From Petrolisthes cinctipes (taxonomy: Eukaryota > Arthropoda > Malacostraca > Decapoda > Porcellanidae): 64,000 nt of DNA. The DNA lies in NCBI GenBank assembly GCA_033782935.1, contig JAWQEG010001346.1:139001-203000 (forward strand), in the 5' to 3' direction. Of this stretch, positions 34,601 to 45,147 are shown piece by piece (positions within the stretch are counted from its first letter, which is position 1; every line of letters begins with the position of its first letter). Below the pieces are notes generated by a model. That model was not told the origin of the DNA, did not search any database, and worked only from the letters and a program-made list of their open reading frames with translations. A program made the position numbers and the translations under genes.

Positions 34601-37600
34601 ATTGAGGAATGACAGTATGTCAAAACACCACAACTTAGGTGTGTAGATTTCGTCCGTCCCAGCTCCTGACTTCTGGGATGTGGCCATTAATCTCATTTCC
34701 CGCCGATGTTGATTTCGGAGGGAATCTATTTTTTTTTTCACGTCACTCTCACTCCTGCCTGTTGTCTGTGCTATGTGTTTCAATGCTGCAGCACGTTTGT
34801 CTCTATTTTTATAATCAAAACACCTCACATTCCATGAACACTGCTGTGCTCTATATAAGTCAACTAATGTTACTGTGTCTTGTCGAGACCAGTATACACT
34901 AGCAATAGGTGTGAACTTCGGCCAATACTGAGTGCAGTGAGTGGGTCTGCTCGCACCTTACCTCGTACGTTTGGCATAAATGTCAGACTTCCATCCACTG
35001 CCCGCAGATGGCGCCGAGAACGGTAGTTTGATGGTTTGCCCGCTGAAATTGACCGTTGACGAGCAAAGCCCTCGTGCCCGGTGGCCAGTGCTCGACCGTG
35101 TGGACGGGCCTCAACTCTACCCCTTCTATCACAACACCGATCACACATACTGTACCCTTTTTATCACAAAATAAACCAAATATATATGCCAGTGTAAGAA
35201 TGCATGTAGTACAAACCTCTCGGCAGTGTGAGCGTAGTTGCCGGCAGGGGAGGCGTGGGTCACCCTTGATGTTGTCACTATTCCTGTAGACTTGCCAGCA
35301 TCCTGAATGAGACACAAAAACCTTCATTATTTCTTACTTGTGTTCCAGTACATAAGCCATCTTCTACCTGTTACCCAAGTAGTGCTTCCCTTAAGCGGCT
35401 ATCACACGGGCACTTTTTCCGACGACATCGTGTCGTACGACACGATTTTCGACGACATGTCGTGGGAAATGGGAGATTTCAGACGACGAGGTGTTGACGG
35501 AAACTATCGAAAACTGTCGGCGATTTCCTGCGACAGGGAGAAAGTCGTTGAAAGTCTATAGTGAATAATATTGTATGGAATATATTATTATGGCATATTA
35601 TGATTTAAGTAGTGTTAGGTATCATTTTTTGAATATAGAAATTGTATTCCTAGATCTTACATATTATACACCGAATTTAACTGTTAAATATAAGCATGGA
35701 ATATTGATTTGATTTCGGGGTTTGTTTACATTTCTGCTTTCGCCTGCCGCCTGGTCCAAACCTCTTTCTTCTTCTTCCAAAGCAATTGTATATGCTCCAA
35801 CAGCTAAAATGGTTAGGTTAGGTTAGGTTCGGTTCGGTTAATGGCGTCCATCCTTGGTGATGGTGCTTTTGTAACAGAGTGTTTTGGTTGTCACGCCGCC
35901 CGCGTGGTGTCGTCGGTCGTCGTTGTTGTCTGAATGAGAATTTGCCGTGTGCTATTGTTTCACGCGACATGTCGTCGAAAATGGTGTCGTACGACACGAT
36001 GTCGCAGGAAAAGAGCGACCGTGTGATACCGGCTTTAGTCAGAAATACTGTCTGGTGTTAAGAGAAAAAATGCATGCACTTGTCATCAGGTTGCTGTCAG
36101 AGAAATGAAGGCTACCAATTCCTTCAAATTATACCAAGAACTACACTGCCTCAGTATACCCCATACGTTGCTCATTTCTTGGCAAAGTTTGGAGGAATCA
36201 ATAACTCCAAATTTGCTGCTTATATCACAGGTCCCATAAGGGGTAACCAGAAGTTAGTAACTTTCACAATAAATGATGGTCACCCTAAAATAGAGTTAAG
36301 AGGGTCATCAGTTATGAACAAATTGAGATACTGTACTACTGATTCCTTCAAACTATGCTATAAAACAGATCCCCTACTTGTAGAATCAAATAGCTTACTT
36401 TCAGGCATAGTTTGGAGGATTCAGTAGCACCATAATGTACCAAAAGTATATTATTCCCTTAATTATAGTACAGTACAGTATTGTACCTGGAAGTTCCTAA
36501 GGACAGAGGTGGTATGATAGGCTGGGTTGTTCATGGCATCACAGTCCATGTTGAGAACATTGGCATCCACACCAATAGTATCTTGGTTCGCCTTGACCCC
36601 AGTCAGGTAGGCTGTGGCGCTGGCTGCTGAGTCTGTCACCATTGTGTCTGCACTGTATGTCTGAGAGGGAAAGAGAGAAAGAATGACATACTGCATGCTG
36701 GATATTATTTTCAGTTAAACTATGTACATATTAACTCTTGGACAATGTGGCTTTTCCTGTACCATCATCACTTCATAAACAAACTGCCTAAGACTCATTA
36801 TTTTTACTTATATTATTTAGATCTATCATAAGATGTGATTTAGGCATCCAGAAATCTACAAAAAACTGGCCATTTGTCTATGAGGGTAACTATATATAAA
36901 ACCATCTGGTATTAAGGGCTGTACACACGAGCGGGCATTACTTTCTGTGAGAACTATCCCTCGCTTTTTATCACTGTTACCCATCGACCATTGCCTATAA
37001 TAATAAGCACTTGTGTTGTCCACACCGTAATTTCGTAACACTTGCATGCCCGTCGGGGCTGTCCGCTCGTGTGGACAGGCCTATAGTCTGAACATGATGT
37101 GCGTGTGTTCATGCAAAAGATAATCTGAGGCTATGACAACCCCCAAGACTGACCTTGATGAGTGTGGAGTAAGGGAACTTCTCATAGGACATGACCTGGT
37201 GCTCATGCTCCCCCGTCAAGAACCTATGTGAGTGTGTGTATATGTGAGCTTGGTCATTCAGATTAAACCTGATATAGTTCAGAATTTCTAACCAGGCAGA
37301 AATGCACTTGAAACTCTCCAGTTGATATCAACCTTGAGCACCATTAATTTATCAATAGATTAAAGTGATTTCAGGATACAACTGTTATACTGTATCAATA
37401 ATATTCCCCACTGCACACAATTATTATTTACCCTTTAAGGAACCTGGCAGCAGTGAGTGTGGAAATTGAGGTTCCATCACCGAGGAAAAATATGATGTTC
37501 TTGGCCTGGTTCATTACTGGGGACTTATTTATGGCCGCCTCTAGGTCTGCCTGCATCATGGCATTCCAGAAGGTACTGTCTGGTGGGGAGAAGGCCAGTA

Positions 37601-40480
37601 GTTAAGGTGAGGGTTTGATGGGGATGGGAAAAGAGAGGATTGTGGAGGTGGTTGGTTGAAATGAATGGAAATGAGGGCTTGATGGGAAACAGAAAAGAGA
37701 AGAGGGTGTTGGCTGGCTAAAGTGAGGGGAGATTTGGAAGTGAGGGTTTGGAGGTGGTGGTTGGCTGAAGTGAGGGGAGGTGTATACTGGAGATGAATGG
37801 AGTTGAGCATCTGACTAAAGCTATACTACACCCTTCATTACAGTAAACAAGGCTCTCACTCACCCACTCACTCCCTCATCCACGAATACATTCATTCTCT
37901 CACCCACCAACTCACTCGGGTCACACCATATCGCTCACTCATGCATCCATAATCCCTATGTACTGTACTGTACTGTACAATCACTCAAAACTGACAAAAA
38001 GTACACAAACCAACTCAAGACAACACAAGTCACAATACTGGTCTGTACTCACTTATTCATCCACCCACTCACACACACACACTGACTGACCTTCAACCTT
38101 GGTGTCACGGTTGGTCTTCCTGGGTCCCTTCGTGTTAGTGTGGTCTCGGTACTGGTCTGTGGTGATTACAAGTGGTCACACAAGGTAACATCATGAGGTA
38201 AAATACTGTAGGTCAAACACAATACTTTACATCATTATTAACGGAAAATCAGCTCTTGTTCATGACTTTGAGGATTACTACTACGAGCTTGCACAATATT
38301 GAAGGGAACTGATTGCTACCAACTATGATGAGAAACAGCCAATTTAAGTGCAAAGTCGGGAACCTGTTTTGTGACAGACAGTGAAGGAACCAGTAGCCTC
38401 TAATTTGCCAACAACAGACTATCCCTTCACATGTGTCAAGATTGGGTATATATTATCAATTGAACAATATAATAGATGGACTTATATTATGACTTACACT
38501 TTTTGTAATCTTTTTCCCACTGGCTCTGGTGAGTTGGTACTGTGAGAAAAAAAGAAAGGCATTGCAATTAAACAAAATAACATAATAAAGTCAAAGTGAT
38601 TTACAGAAGGCTTTGAATTGGTTAATTATGTCCAGGAGTTCTGCAACAGGTGAATGCAAGTGAGCCATGAGGGTGAATCTCATGAACAAAAATTAGAGAG
38701 ACCAACAGCGCTATTTTCACTTCTCTTTTTCTAGGCCATTTTATTGGAAGGTGTTACAGGATTAATGACTTTGACTGTACAGAACAGCTTTGGCCACATA
38801 GAACAGACACCAAACAATTCAAACAGTGTCTCATCCTACCTTGCGCTTCTTGAGGGCCTTTTTTTGTGTGTGTGCGTGTGTGTGTGTGTGAGAGATAATG
38901 TGTGCACGTGAGATAAAAGAGGATCTGTAATGTTGAGCAATGGAGGGAATTGGGCAGCTGTAATTTCAGGGGACCTCAAGCATTTCCTTGGTTTAACTGG
39001 TAGTCTGTCTCTTATCTGTGTGGGAGAGTACATGAGACAACTGGCAAAGGGTTTTTCCCACATGCTGACAATCTCTTTAATATTACTACCTTTTTTTAAA
39101 TGTATAACTTTGCCCCAGACAAATGTAAATCATCTACAGTAGACCATTGGCATAACACAGTACAGTATAGTATATACTTGTTTCCGCCACTCCACACTGA
39201 GACTCATCACAACACCCTACAGACCATACAGAATAAAGCCCTAAAGATAATCACAGGCTGCACAGCTACCACACCTACAGACCACTTACACCATGAAACC
39301 AAAGTCCTCAAAATCAAGGACCATCTTGACATGAGAGGCACACAAACACTTGCTGCAGCCTCCACAAACCCACTACACTACATGCCAAGGAACATCAAAA
39401 CAACACCCAGTACACGATACCACACACAAATACTATCATCTCTTACACCCTGCCCACCCCAAACCAGTCTCCAGAAACACATCCATACTCAAATCACTCA
39501 TCAGTCAATCCAAACACTCAAAAACAACACACAGCTGCATGCACAACCTCCTGACATCCACCCATCTGAATCCTCCCTTCCCCATGAGGACAGAGTCCAC
39601 CTGGCCAGGCTACGGTGTGGCCACCACCCGGCCCTTCTGACATATCAGAAGAAGCTGGATGGAGCCATTGTAGATACCTGTCCAGGATGCAACACAGCAC
39701 CTCATTATGGAAGACTGCAATGCACACAACCACACTCCATACACTCTCTGAGGGCACTGTGGGAGAGCCCGGTTCAGCCATGGCCTTCCTCAGGAGCTTG
39801 GGGCTGTTCGGCCAGACAGCTTGAGGAACTTCAACAACAACAACACTCAGTCCCTCATTGAAGTCCACCAAATGTATTGCTAGACTTTTGTTATTCATTA
39901 CCATACAGGCTAAGTGGTCTACTGGGTCTGTGTTAAAGCATAAAATAGAGTAGGCCCTCAACATAACAACATAGATCACTTCATCTGTAGCCTATGGAAA
40001 CAAATAACAAAAGCCTGGGAAAACATTTGGTAGATTTCAATGAGCAATTCAATGATGGAATGAGTGTAAAATGAATGGTGGATACAAGTAATTATTTTCA
40101 TTATATCAAGGGTATACTGAACCACTTAAACTAAACAATTCCTAACATCTTACTGTAGTAGTATAAATGGATCATCACCAAATTATTTTACATGCCACTG
40201 GAAAACTTTTTATCTCAGGGTTTAGGAAATTTATGTACAGAAGTTGATCAAATGGCAACAGAGGGTTAATGATTCCACCAAACTCTGCTAAACAATAGGT
40301 CTGCTGGTCATATACCAAGACACTTATAGTCCCTTTCCTGGAATAGTTTGACAGAATCAGAAATCTTTCAATTTGCCCACAATAAATTAACGTATGAAAA
40401 AAATAAAGCAAGTAATAATTACCACTAGCAGCCTGGACAGCTACTAGCACCCCTAAAATGAGTAGTAGTATTGGCTTCAT
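28663..40480 (-). CDS. Alkaline phosphatase, secreted, 14 exons (complete)
   Basis: Exons, 5' to 3': 40480-40423, 38539-38498, 38156-38091, 37579-37432, 37223-37154, 36660-36487, 35302-35217, 33292-33187, 32808-32607, 31623-31492, 30823-30632, 29813-29694, 29426-29282, 28732-28663. They total 1611 nt (536 aa plus TAA), all with GT-AG borders and matching phases. The enzyme hydrolyses phosphate monoesters outside the cell at alkaline pH using two Zn and one Mg. Residues 1-18 are a signal peptide. Visible active-site residues: Asp90 (FFLGDG), nucleophile Ser139 ([10 protein letters not shown]), His202 (RVTHASPAG), Arg215, Glu361 (FLFVEG), Asp366/His370 (KIDLAHHD), Asp407/His408 (TADHSH) and His483. 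The end, [20 protein letters not shown], has no hydrophobic GPI-anchor tail, so a soluble enzyme is likely, as in shrimp. The family is certain; the isoform is not. Confidence 0.95.
29530..29660. repeat. Copy of a dispersed GGAGGAATC inverted-repeat family
   Basis: GGAGGCTACAAATTCTTCAA and, further on, GCATAGTTTGGAGGAATCAG are imperfect reverse complements, as in other copies in this window. It lies in the alkaline phosphatase intron between exons 12 and 13. Confidence 0.6.
30840..31114 (+). mobile_element. 275-bp insertion containing a LINE ORF fragment, with 21-bp flanking duplication
   Basis: From about 30889 to 31107 the plus strand encodes a diverged piece of the same LINE found complete at 51.4-54.9 kb ([37 protein letters not shown]). 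It has in-frame stops and an internal deletion. The insert is flanked by identical 21-bp copies at 30819-30839 and 31115-31135. The left copy includes the splice acceptor and first bases of alkaline phosphatase exon 11, so the acceptor is now duplicated. Confidence 0.8.
33878..34440. mobile_element. 563-bp foldback palindrome with Tc1-like inner ends
   Basis: Bases 33878-34117 are nearly the reverse complement of 34201-34440, with a spacer of about 80 bp. Within the arms, TA plus CAGTCGCGAACCAAAGTTTC on the left (34013 on) and its complement ending at 34305 look like Tc1/mariner ends, so one duplicated Tc1-type end plus its flank probably makes up each arm. Because the arms match, both strands show the same small open frame. 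Confidence 0.8.
34505..34898 (-). pseudogene. MADF-domain ORF remnant of a Harbinger element
   Basis: Read on the minus strand: [54 protein letters not shown] and [20 protein letters not shown]. This is a MADF (Myb/SANT-like) DNA-binding domain. After LSFLND the frame shifts: one frame stops at SIGIR, while the other continues as [14 protein letters not shown] and [11 protein letters not shown] to a possible GTACGT donor. No start codon is obvious. It is a decayed transposon gene, not a host gene. Confidence 0.75.
35394..36034. mobile_element. PIF/Harbinger-like MITE, 641 bp
   Basis: Terminal inverted repeats of about 70 bp: AGCGGCTATCACACGGGCAC on the left and, reversed, AGCCGGTATCACACGGTCGC on the right. 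Both then contain GACATCGTGTCGTACGACAC, itself a palindrome. TTA flanks each end (35391-35393 and 36035-36037), the Harbinger target duplication. No functional ORF is seen. Confidence 0.85.
36095..36430. repeat. Two adjacent copies of the GGAGGAATC inverted-repeat family
   Basis: AAGGCTACCAATTCCTTCAA pairs with GGCAAAGTTTGGAGGAATCA, then TGATTCCTTCAAACTATGCT pairs with GGCATAGTTTGGAGGATTCA. Each pair is an imperfect hairpin of about 25-50 bp arms. Confidence 0.7.
36915..37082. mobile_element. Harbinger-like MITE, 168 bp
   Basis: The left end AGGGCTGTACACACGAGCGG and the reversed right end AGGCCTGTCCACACGAGCGG are inverted repeats of about 20 bp. Left flank TTA, right flank ATA. The ends resemble those of the 33.66-35.11 kb element. 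Confidence 0.7.
37590..37805. repeat. Degenerate ~65-bp tandem repeat
   Basis: Three diverged copies share GAGGGTTTGATGGG(G/A)A, AAAGAGA, GGTTGG(C/T)TGAA and GTGAGGGG. They lie in the alkaline phosphatase intron just upstream of exon 4. Confidence 0.65.
39165..39850 (+). mobile_element. 3' end of a non-LTR retrotransposon (LINE)
   Basis: The plus strand encodes the C-terminal part of a LINE polyprotein: [54 protein letters not shown] and a CCHC-like DTCPGC segment. A frameshift near 39765 separates ALWESPVQ from the final [16 protein letters not shown] short (CAA)n tail follows. It is a 5'-truncated, decayed copy in alkaline phosphatase intron 1, of a family different from the 51-55 kb LINE (Jockey/CR1-like). 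Confidence 0.8.
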
Positions 40481-40564
40481 GGTATTAGTGGGGACAGTAG
40501 TCGTGGTGATGGTGGAGGTGGGAGTGGTGATGTTCCAGATGCAAACCTTGCCACGGCACACAGA

Positions 40565-40571
40565 TTATATA
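40565..40571 (-). promoter_or_regulatory. TATA box of the alkaline phosphatase gene
   Basis: The minus strand reads CTATATAATC here, about 85 nt before the start codon. That would leave a short 5' UTR of about 55-60 nt. The DNA between it and the ATG, and just beyond it, is G-rich and C-poor on the plus strand. Confidence 0.55.
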
Positions 40572-40574
40572 GGT

Positions 40575-42279
40575 AACGCAGTGGTGGGAGTGGTGGAAGA
40601 ACTGGTGAAGGGGTTGGTGGGTGTGGAGGGGATGTTCTGGGGGTTAGGTGTTATGGAGGGGATGGAAGTACTGGGGGTGATGGTGGGGGTAGAGAATGGG
40701 GACGATAATGGGGAGGGGAGACTGGGAGAGAATGGAAGTGTAGTTGGTAGGATAAGTTGCCATAGTTATTTATGTTTTTTAATTTTCTGTTTTGCTGAAT
40801 GGTTTGGAGGCTTCCATAGTCACCATCACCACCTCCAATTCTTTTTCCAGTTTCAATATCATGTACAAACTTTGATATTTTCTGTGACCCATAACCATTG
40901 TCAAATCTCCACACCTAGCAGTATGTGTCAATCAATATCAATCATTTTTTTTACATATACAGAGTACGATGAGGTTGCATCAGATTGACTCACAAATGGT
41001 AAGTAACACTGGTGAGGTAATCTTCAGCCAATTACCATCTGTATGATGATGTCTGTACAGTTCCTCACAAAGGGACTAATGGGATGAAGAAAGTACGAGT
41101 AGTGTAGTAAATGCACCAATAAACAAATTTGACTATTATGCACTAGGATAGAACATAAGTACACCATAAATTAGACTGGTTACATTCATTGGAATAGAAG
41201 GGAATATGTTTGCTCTTCAGTGTACTGTAAACTTCTTTTTGATAATCCTAGGAACAGACTAAAAAATAAAGAACTTTACTTGGTCATTACATAACTTGAT
41301 TCTGATAAACTAAATCTGATTAGAAGAGTACAGTATAAAAGACAAGTCACAGCATCATATGAAGGTCATGTAGAGCACATGTCTCTTCCCACCTCAATAC
41401 ACCATCATCATCATTTATTCATCATCTTTATTCCTCTACATCACCCATTATTATTGTAAAGTATCATTATGGATTGTAAATATCATTGTCAGTCTTCATA
41501 GCCTACTGCATGTCTACATTACATCCCTCCACATGGGGATTACTCTGTCATATTGAATGAATGAATAGGAGAGGAAAAAAGACTGTCCTTGGCAAGAAAG
41601 ACCTTATGGTCTAGCACAAAAGTAAAATAGACAGAGAAGGCCAGCATGAAATAAAGAACAGTAGGAAAGGAGAGACAGTAGAAGAGAGGAAATGGATTAG
41701 CTTGGGTCTGAGAGGGGAACAAAACAATTAAATGTATTGTTCACATTGCTGCAAGGTGCTAGAGCTGGGAACCTTGGACATATAAAAATCATCTGGTGTG
41801 CACTATAAAAAAAAGCAATATATACATGTAAAAACATGTATTGTCTTCATATGGGTAAAACTGGTTAGCATTAAGATAAGATTGCCTTTGAATCATATAC
41901 TTAACCTTGAGAATACACAAAATAGGAAAAATAAAGTTAACCAATGATAAAGTAGAATAGTCAGGTGGTTCAATTCCCTCTGTTGTTCGCTCCTCAGCCC
42001 TTTCTGCTTCTTGACAATCATTCCCCAGATACAATATGACTTGTGTGTATAGCATCCTTGTCCTTCAGCATGGTGGTGGGTGTATATACTGTACAGTACA
42101 TCATATCCTGTAAAAAATATTGAAGATGTGAGGCAAGGTAATATATCACAGTCTGTGTATAAGTAAAAACTAACAAAATCAATGTATGCTACTGTAAAAT
42201 AAGTAAAATTAACAAATATATGCTACTGTATGGAGACCTGTTTAATTACATGTAAACTATTAGATTCAGGTAAATATCA
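40575..42279. other. Intergenic region upstream of alkaline phosphatase
   Basis: Bases 40600-40740 are G-rich and C-poor on the plus strand. The rest is AT-rich with no supported gene. Enhancers of the alkaline phosphatase gene may lie here, but none can be pointed to. Confidence 0.4.
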
Positions 42280-43985
42280 TATACCATCTTCACTACTCGG
42301 ATCTTAATTATGACATCTTCACTACGGTACCATACATATATATCAATACAATAATATCACAAACATCATATACCATCATTATCTATCAAGCATATTCACC
42401 ATATCTTCACTACCTAAGGTGTCAATAATCTTATGGCAAATATTTTAGCCAACTATCTTCACTAACTACAGACAAACATGTTCTCTATTTAGCTAACCAT
42501 CTTCATTGCCTTTCCTTTAGTATTATTACACAACCTCACTACTGTACTAACAACATATCTTCACTAACCTCTTAAACATATTTAGTGTCCCCAACACATT
42601 TTCTATACCTTCCACACATCTGCACTACTTTTCTCCCCTCCCCCTCCCACACATCTTCACTACTCCCCACATATCTTATCTACTTCCCACACACCTTCAC
42701 TACCCACTAGCCTATATTTCTTCACTACTTACCACACATTTCCACAACCCACTACACATCTTCACTACCCATTACACATTTTCATAGCACAACACATCTT
42801 CACTACCCTATGCACCACACTTCATTCCACAATTAATCTTCACTTTATTGCAAAACAAAACATCTTACACTACCCACAACACATCTTCACTATCTACCAA
42901 ACATCTTTACAACCCTCCAAACATCTTCACTGTCCACAATGCATCTTCACTATAATACCCTCCATGTATTTTTTTCTTTTTCACAACAAAACATTTTCAC
43001 TACTCACAATACATCATTACTACCCACAAAATATCTCCACTACCATACACACACCTTTACTATCCTCCAAACATCTTCACTAGCCTCAATACACCATTAT
43101 TGCATAAAAAACATCTTCACTACCTTCCAAACATCTCCACTATTCTCCAACCATTTTCATTACCTTCCAAACATATCCACTATTCTACAAACATCTTCAT
43201 TACCTTCCAAACATCTCCACTATTCTCCAAACATCTCCACTATTCTCCAACCATCTTCATTACCTTCCAAACATCTCCACTACCTTCCAAACACCTCCAC
43301 TATTCTCCAACCATCTCCACTACCTTCCAAACATCACCATTACCTTCCAAACATCTCCACTATTCTCCAACCATCTTCATTACCTTCCAAACATCTCCAC
43401 TATTCTCCAACCATCTTCATTACCTTCCAAACATCTCCACTATTCTTCAACCATCTTCATTACCTTCCAAACATCACCACTACCTTCCAAACATCTCCAC
43501 TATTCTCCAACCATCTTCATTATCTTCCAAACATCTCCACTATTCTCCAACCATCTCCAATACCTTCCAAACATCTCCACTATTCTCCAACCATCTTCAT
43601 TACCTTCCAAACATCTCCACTATTCTCCAACCATCTTCATTACCTTCCAAACATCTCCACTATCCTCTAAACATCTTCACTACCGTCCAAACATCTCCAC
43701 TACCTTACAAACATCTTCATTACCTTCCAAACATCTCCACTATCCTCTAAACATCTTCATTACCTTCCAAACATCTCCACTATCCTCTAAACATCTTCAT
43801 TACCTTCCAAACATCTCCACTATCCTCTAAACATCTTCATTACCTTCTAAACATCTCCACTACCTTCCAAACATCTCCACTATCCTCTAAACATCTTCAT
43901 TACCTTCCAAACATCTCCACTATCCTCTAAACATCTTCATTATCTTCCAAACATCTCCACTATCCTCTAAACATCTTCACTATAG
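42280..43985. repeat. 20-bp minisatellite, almost G-free on the plus strand
   Basis: From 42280 to about 43080 the word ATCTTCACTAC recurs at irregular 17-30 bp spacing. From about 43081 to 43980 the array is a strict 20-bp monomer with no drift, mostly as 40-bp dimers of TACCTTCCAAACATCTCCAC and TATTCTCCAACCATCTTCAT. Later dimers use TATCCTCTAAACATCTTCAT. The monomer lacks stop codons and G residues, so two plus-strand frames stay open for over 200 codons without coding meaning. Confidence 0.95.
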
Positions 43986-44087
43986 CCCTAATCTGAAGAC
44001 GTAAAATAATCGAGTCCAAAAAAATTTCCTCCACCTTGGTCTTGGGGAAATGGAGGAATCCCTGACAACCTGATAAGAGTAAATTTG

Positions 44088-44345
44088 ACCCTCGGATGAA
44101 GGACGAGGGAAAAAATGAATGACGAGGGAAAAACTGAAGGACGAGGGAAAAACTGAAGGACGAGGGAAAAAGCTGAAGGACGAGGGAAAAAAATGAAGGA
44201 CGAGGGAAAAATCAGTTCAAATAATGGAGTAAATTTGACCCTAGGATGAAGGACGAGGGAAAAATCAGTTCAAAAAATGGAGTAAATATGACCCTAGGAT
44301 GAAGGATGAAGGAAAAATAAATTCAAATAATGATGGAGTAAATGT
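44088..44345. repeat. ~22-bp and ~65-bp minisatellite
   Basis: Six copies of GAAGGACGAGGGAAAAA(N)CT lie inside a longer unit that includes GGAGTAAATTTGACCCT(A/C)GGATGAAGGACGAGGG. Confidence 0.85.
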
Positions 44346-45063
44346 CCTTCATCATCAAATCACAGTATTAGGTTATAAATTTCAAGTTAATTAATGACCT
44401 CTTCCTCCCCTTGTGTTTTGGGTTCACTAGTTGTATGTATGTATTAATTACTCAGAGGTTAAAATCACCTTAGTAATTACAAATGAGGAAAATATACTAA
44501 CTTTCATTTCGACTTTCCTCTCCTTCCCAGTCCGACATTTTGGATTTTATCTTTTCCTTTACAATGCCGTAAAATACTCATAGTTCTAGTTTAATTCTTA
44601 CCCCAAAAATGTACAAATATATAAAATGTCATGCAGTATACAAAATTATGTGCTAGAACATTTATTTGAGCTCATTAAGAAGTTATATTATGACAGCTGG
44701 ACCTGGAGTGAGAGCGGCCATTTTCTTCCCGGACCCCGGTTCACACATTCCACTTATATTTTATTATTTTTTATACTAACTTTACTAATATACTGTTTTC
44801 ACACATTTAATTATGCTCTTTAAATTTAAAAATATATAAGAAAACGTATTTCAAGTTATTAAGCTAGTTTTTCACTTTACACTCGAGATGAAACTTGTTA
44901 CGTCGTGTTCCCACCACGTGGTTCCCACGTCGTGTTCCCCAGTTCCAGAGTGACTACAAATTCACAGACTTCAGAGAATCACGACGTGTTACATCACCAT
45001 CTTTATTTCTCTGGATTATCTGGAATAACAAAGGAGGCAACACCCCAAAGACATTATAGATAT

Positions 45064-45070
45064 TATATAA
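45064..45070 (+). promoter_or_regulatory. Candidate TATA box for the 470-aa ORF
   Basis: TATATAA lies 78-84 nt before the ATG at 45148, which would give a leader of about 50 nt. The ATG context (CAACATGG) is favourable. Confidence 0.45.
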
Positions 45071-45147
45071 GTACTATAGCTGCCATTTGGAGTTATACAA
45101 CAGCAAATTGACTACAAAAGAGCGAGAAAATCCCGCAACAATACAAC

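Larger units (their letters stand above)
33664..35112. mobile_element. PIF/Harbinger-like element (non-autonomous), disrupted
   Basis: The left end, AGCCGCGTCCACACGGTCGA after TTA, matches the reversed right end, AGGCCCGTCCACACGGTCGA. Inside lies a MADF-type ORF on the minus strand, the usual partner of PIF/Harbinger transposases, but no transposase. A palindrome has inserted into it (33878-34440). The flank at the right end (CAA) does not match TTA, so a target-site duplication is not proven. Confidence 0.65.

Noticed and set aside
39518..39979. Minus-strand 153-codon frame
   Set aside because: It is antisense to the LINE 3' fragment on the plus strand.
42939..43750. Plus-strand frames of over 200 codons (HYLPNIST- and PLFSNHLHYL-type repeats)
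   Set aside because: They exist only because the 20-bp minisatellite monomer has no stop codon; two frames stay open at once over the same DNA.
43081..43981. Regular 20-bp repeats as a CRISPR-like array
   Set aside because: Repeats abut without unique spacers, there are no cas genes, and the genome is an animal's.
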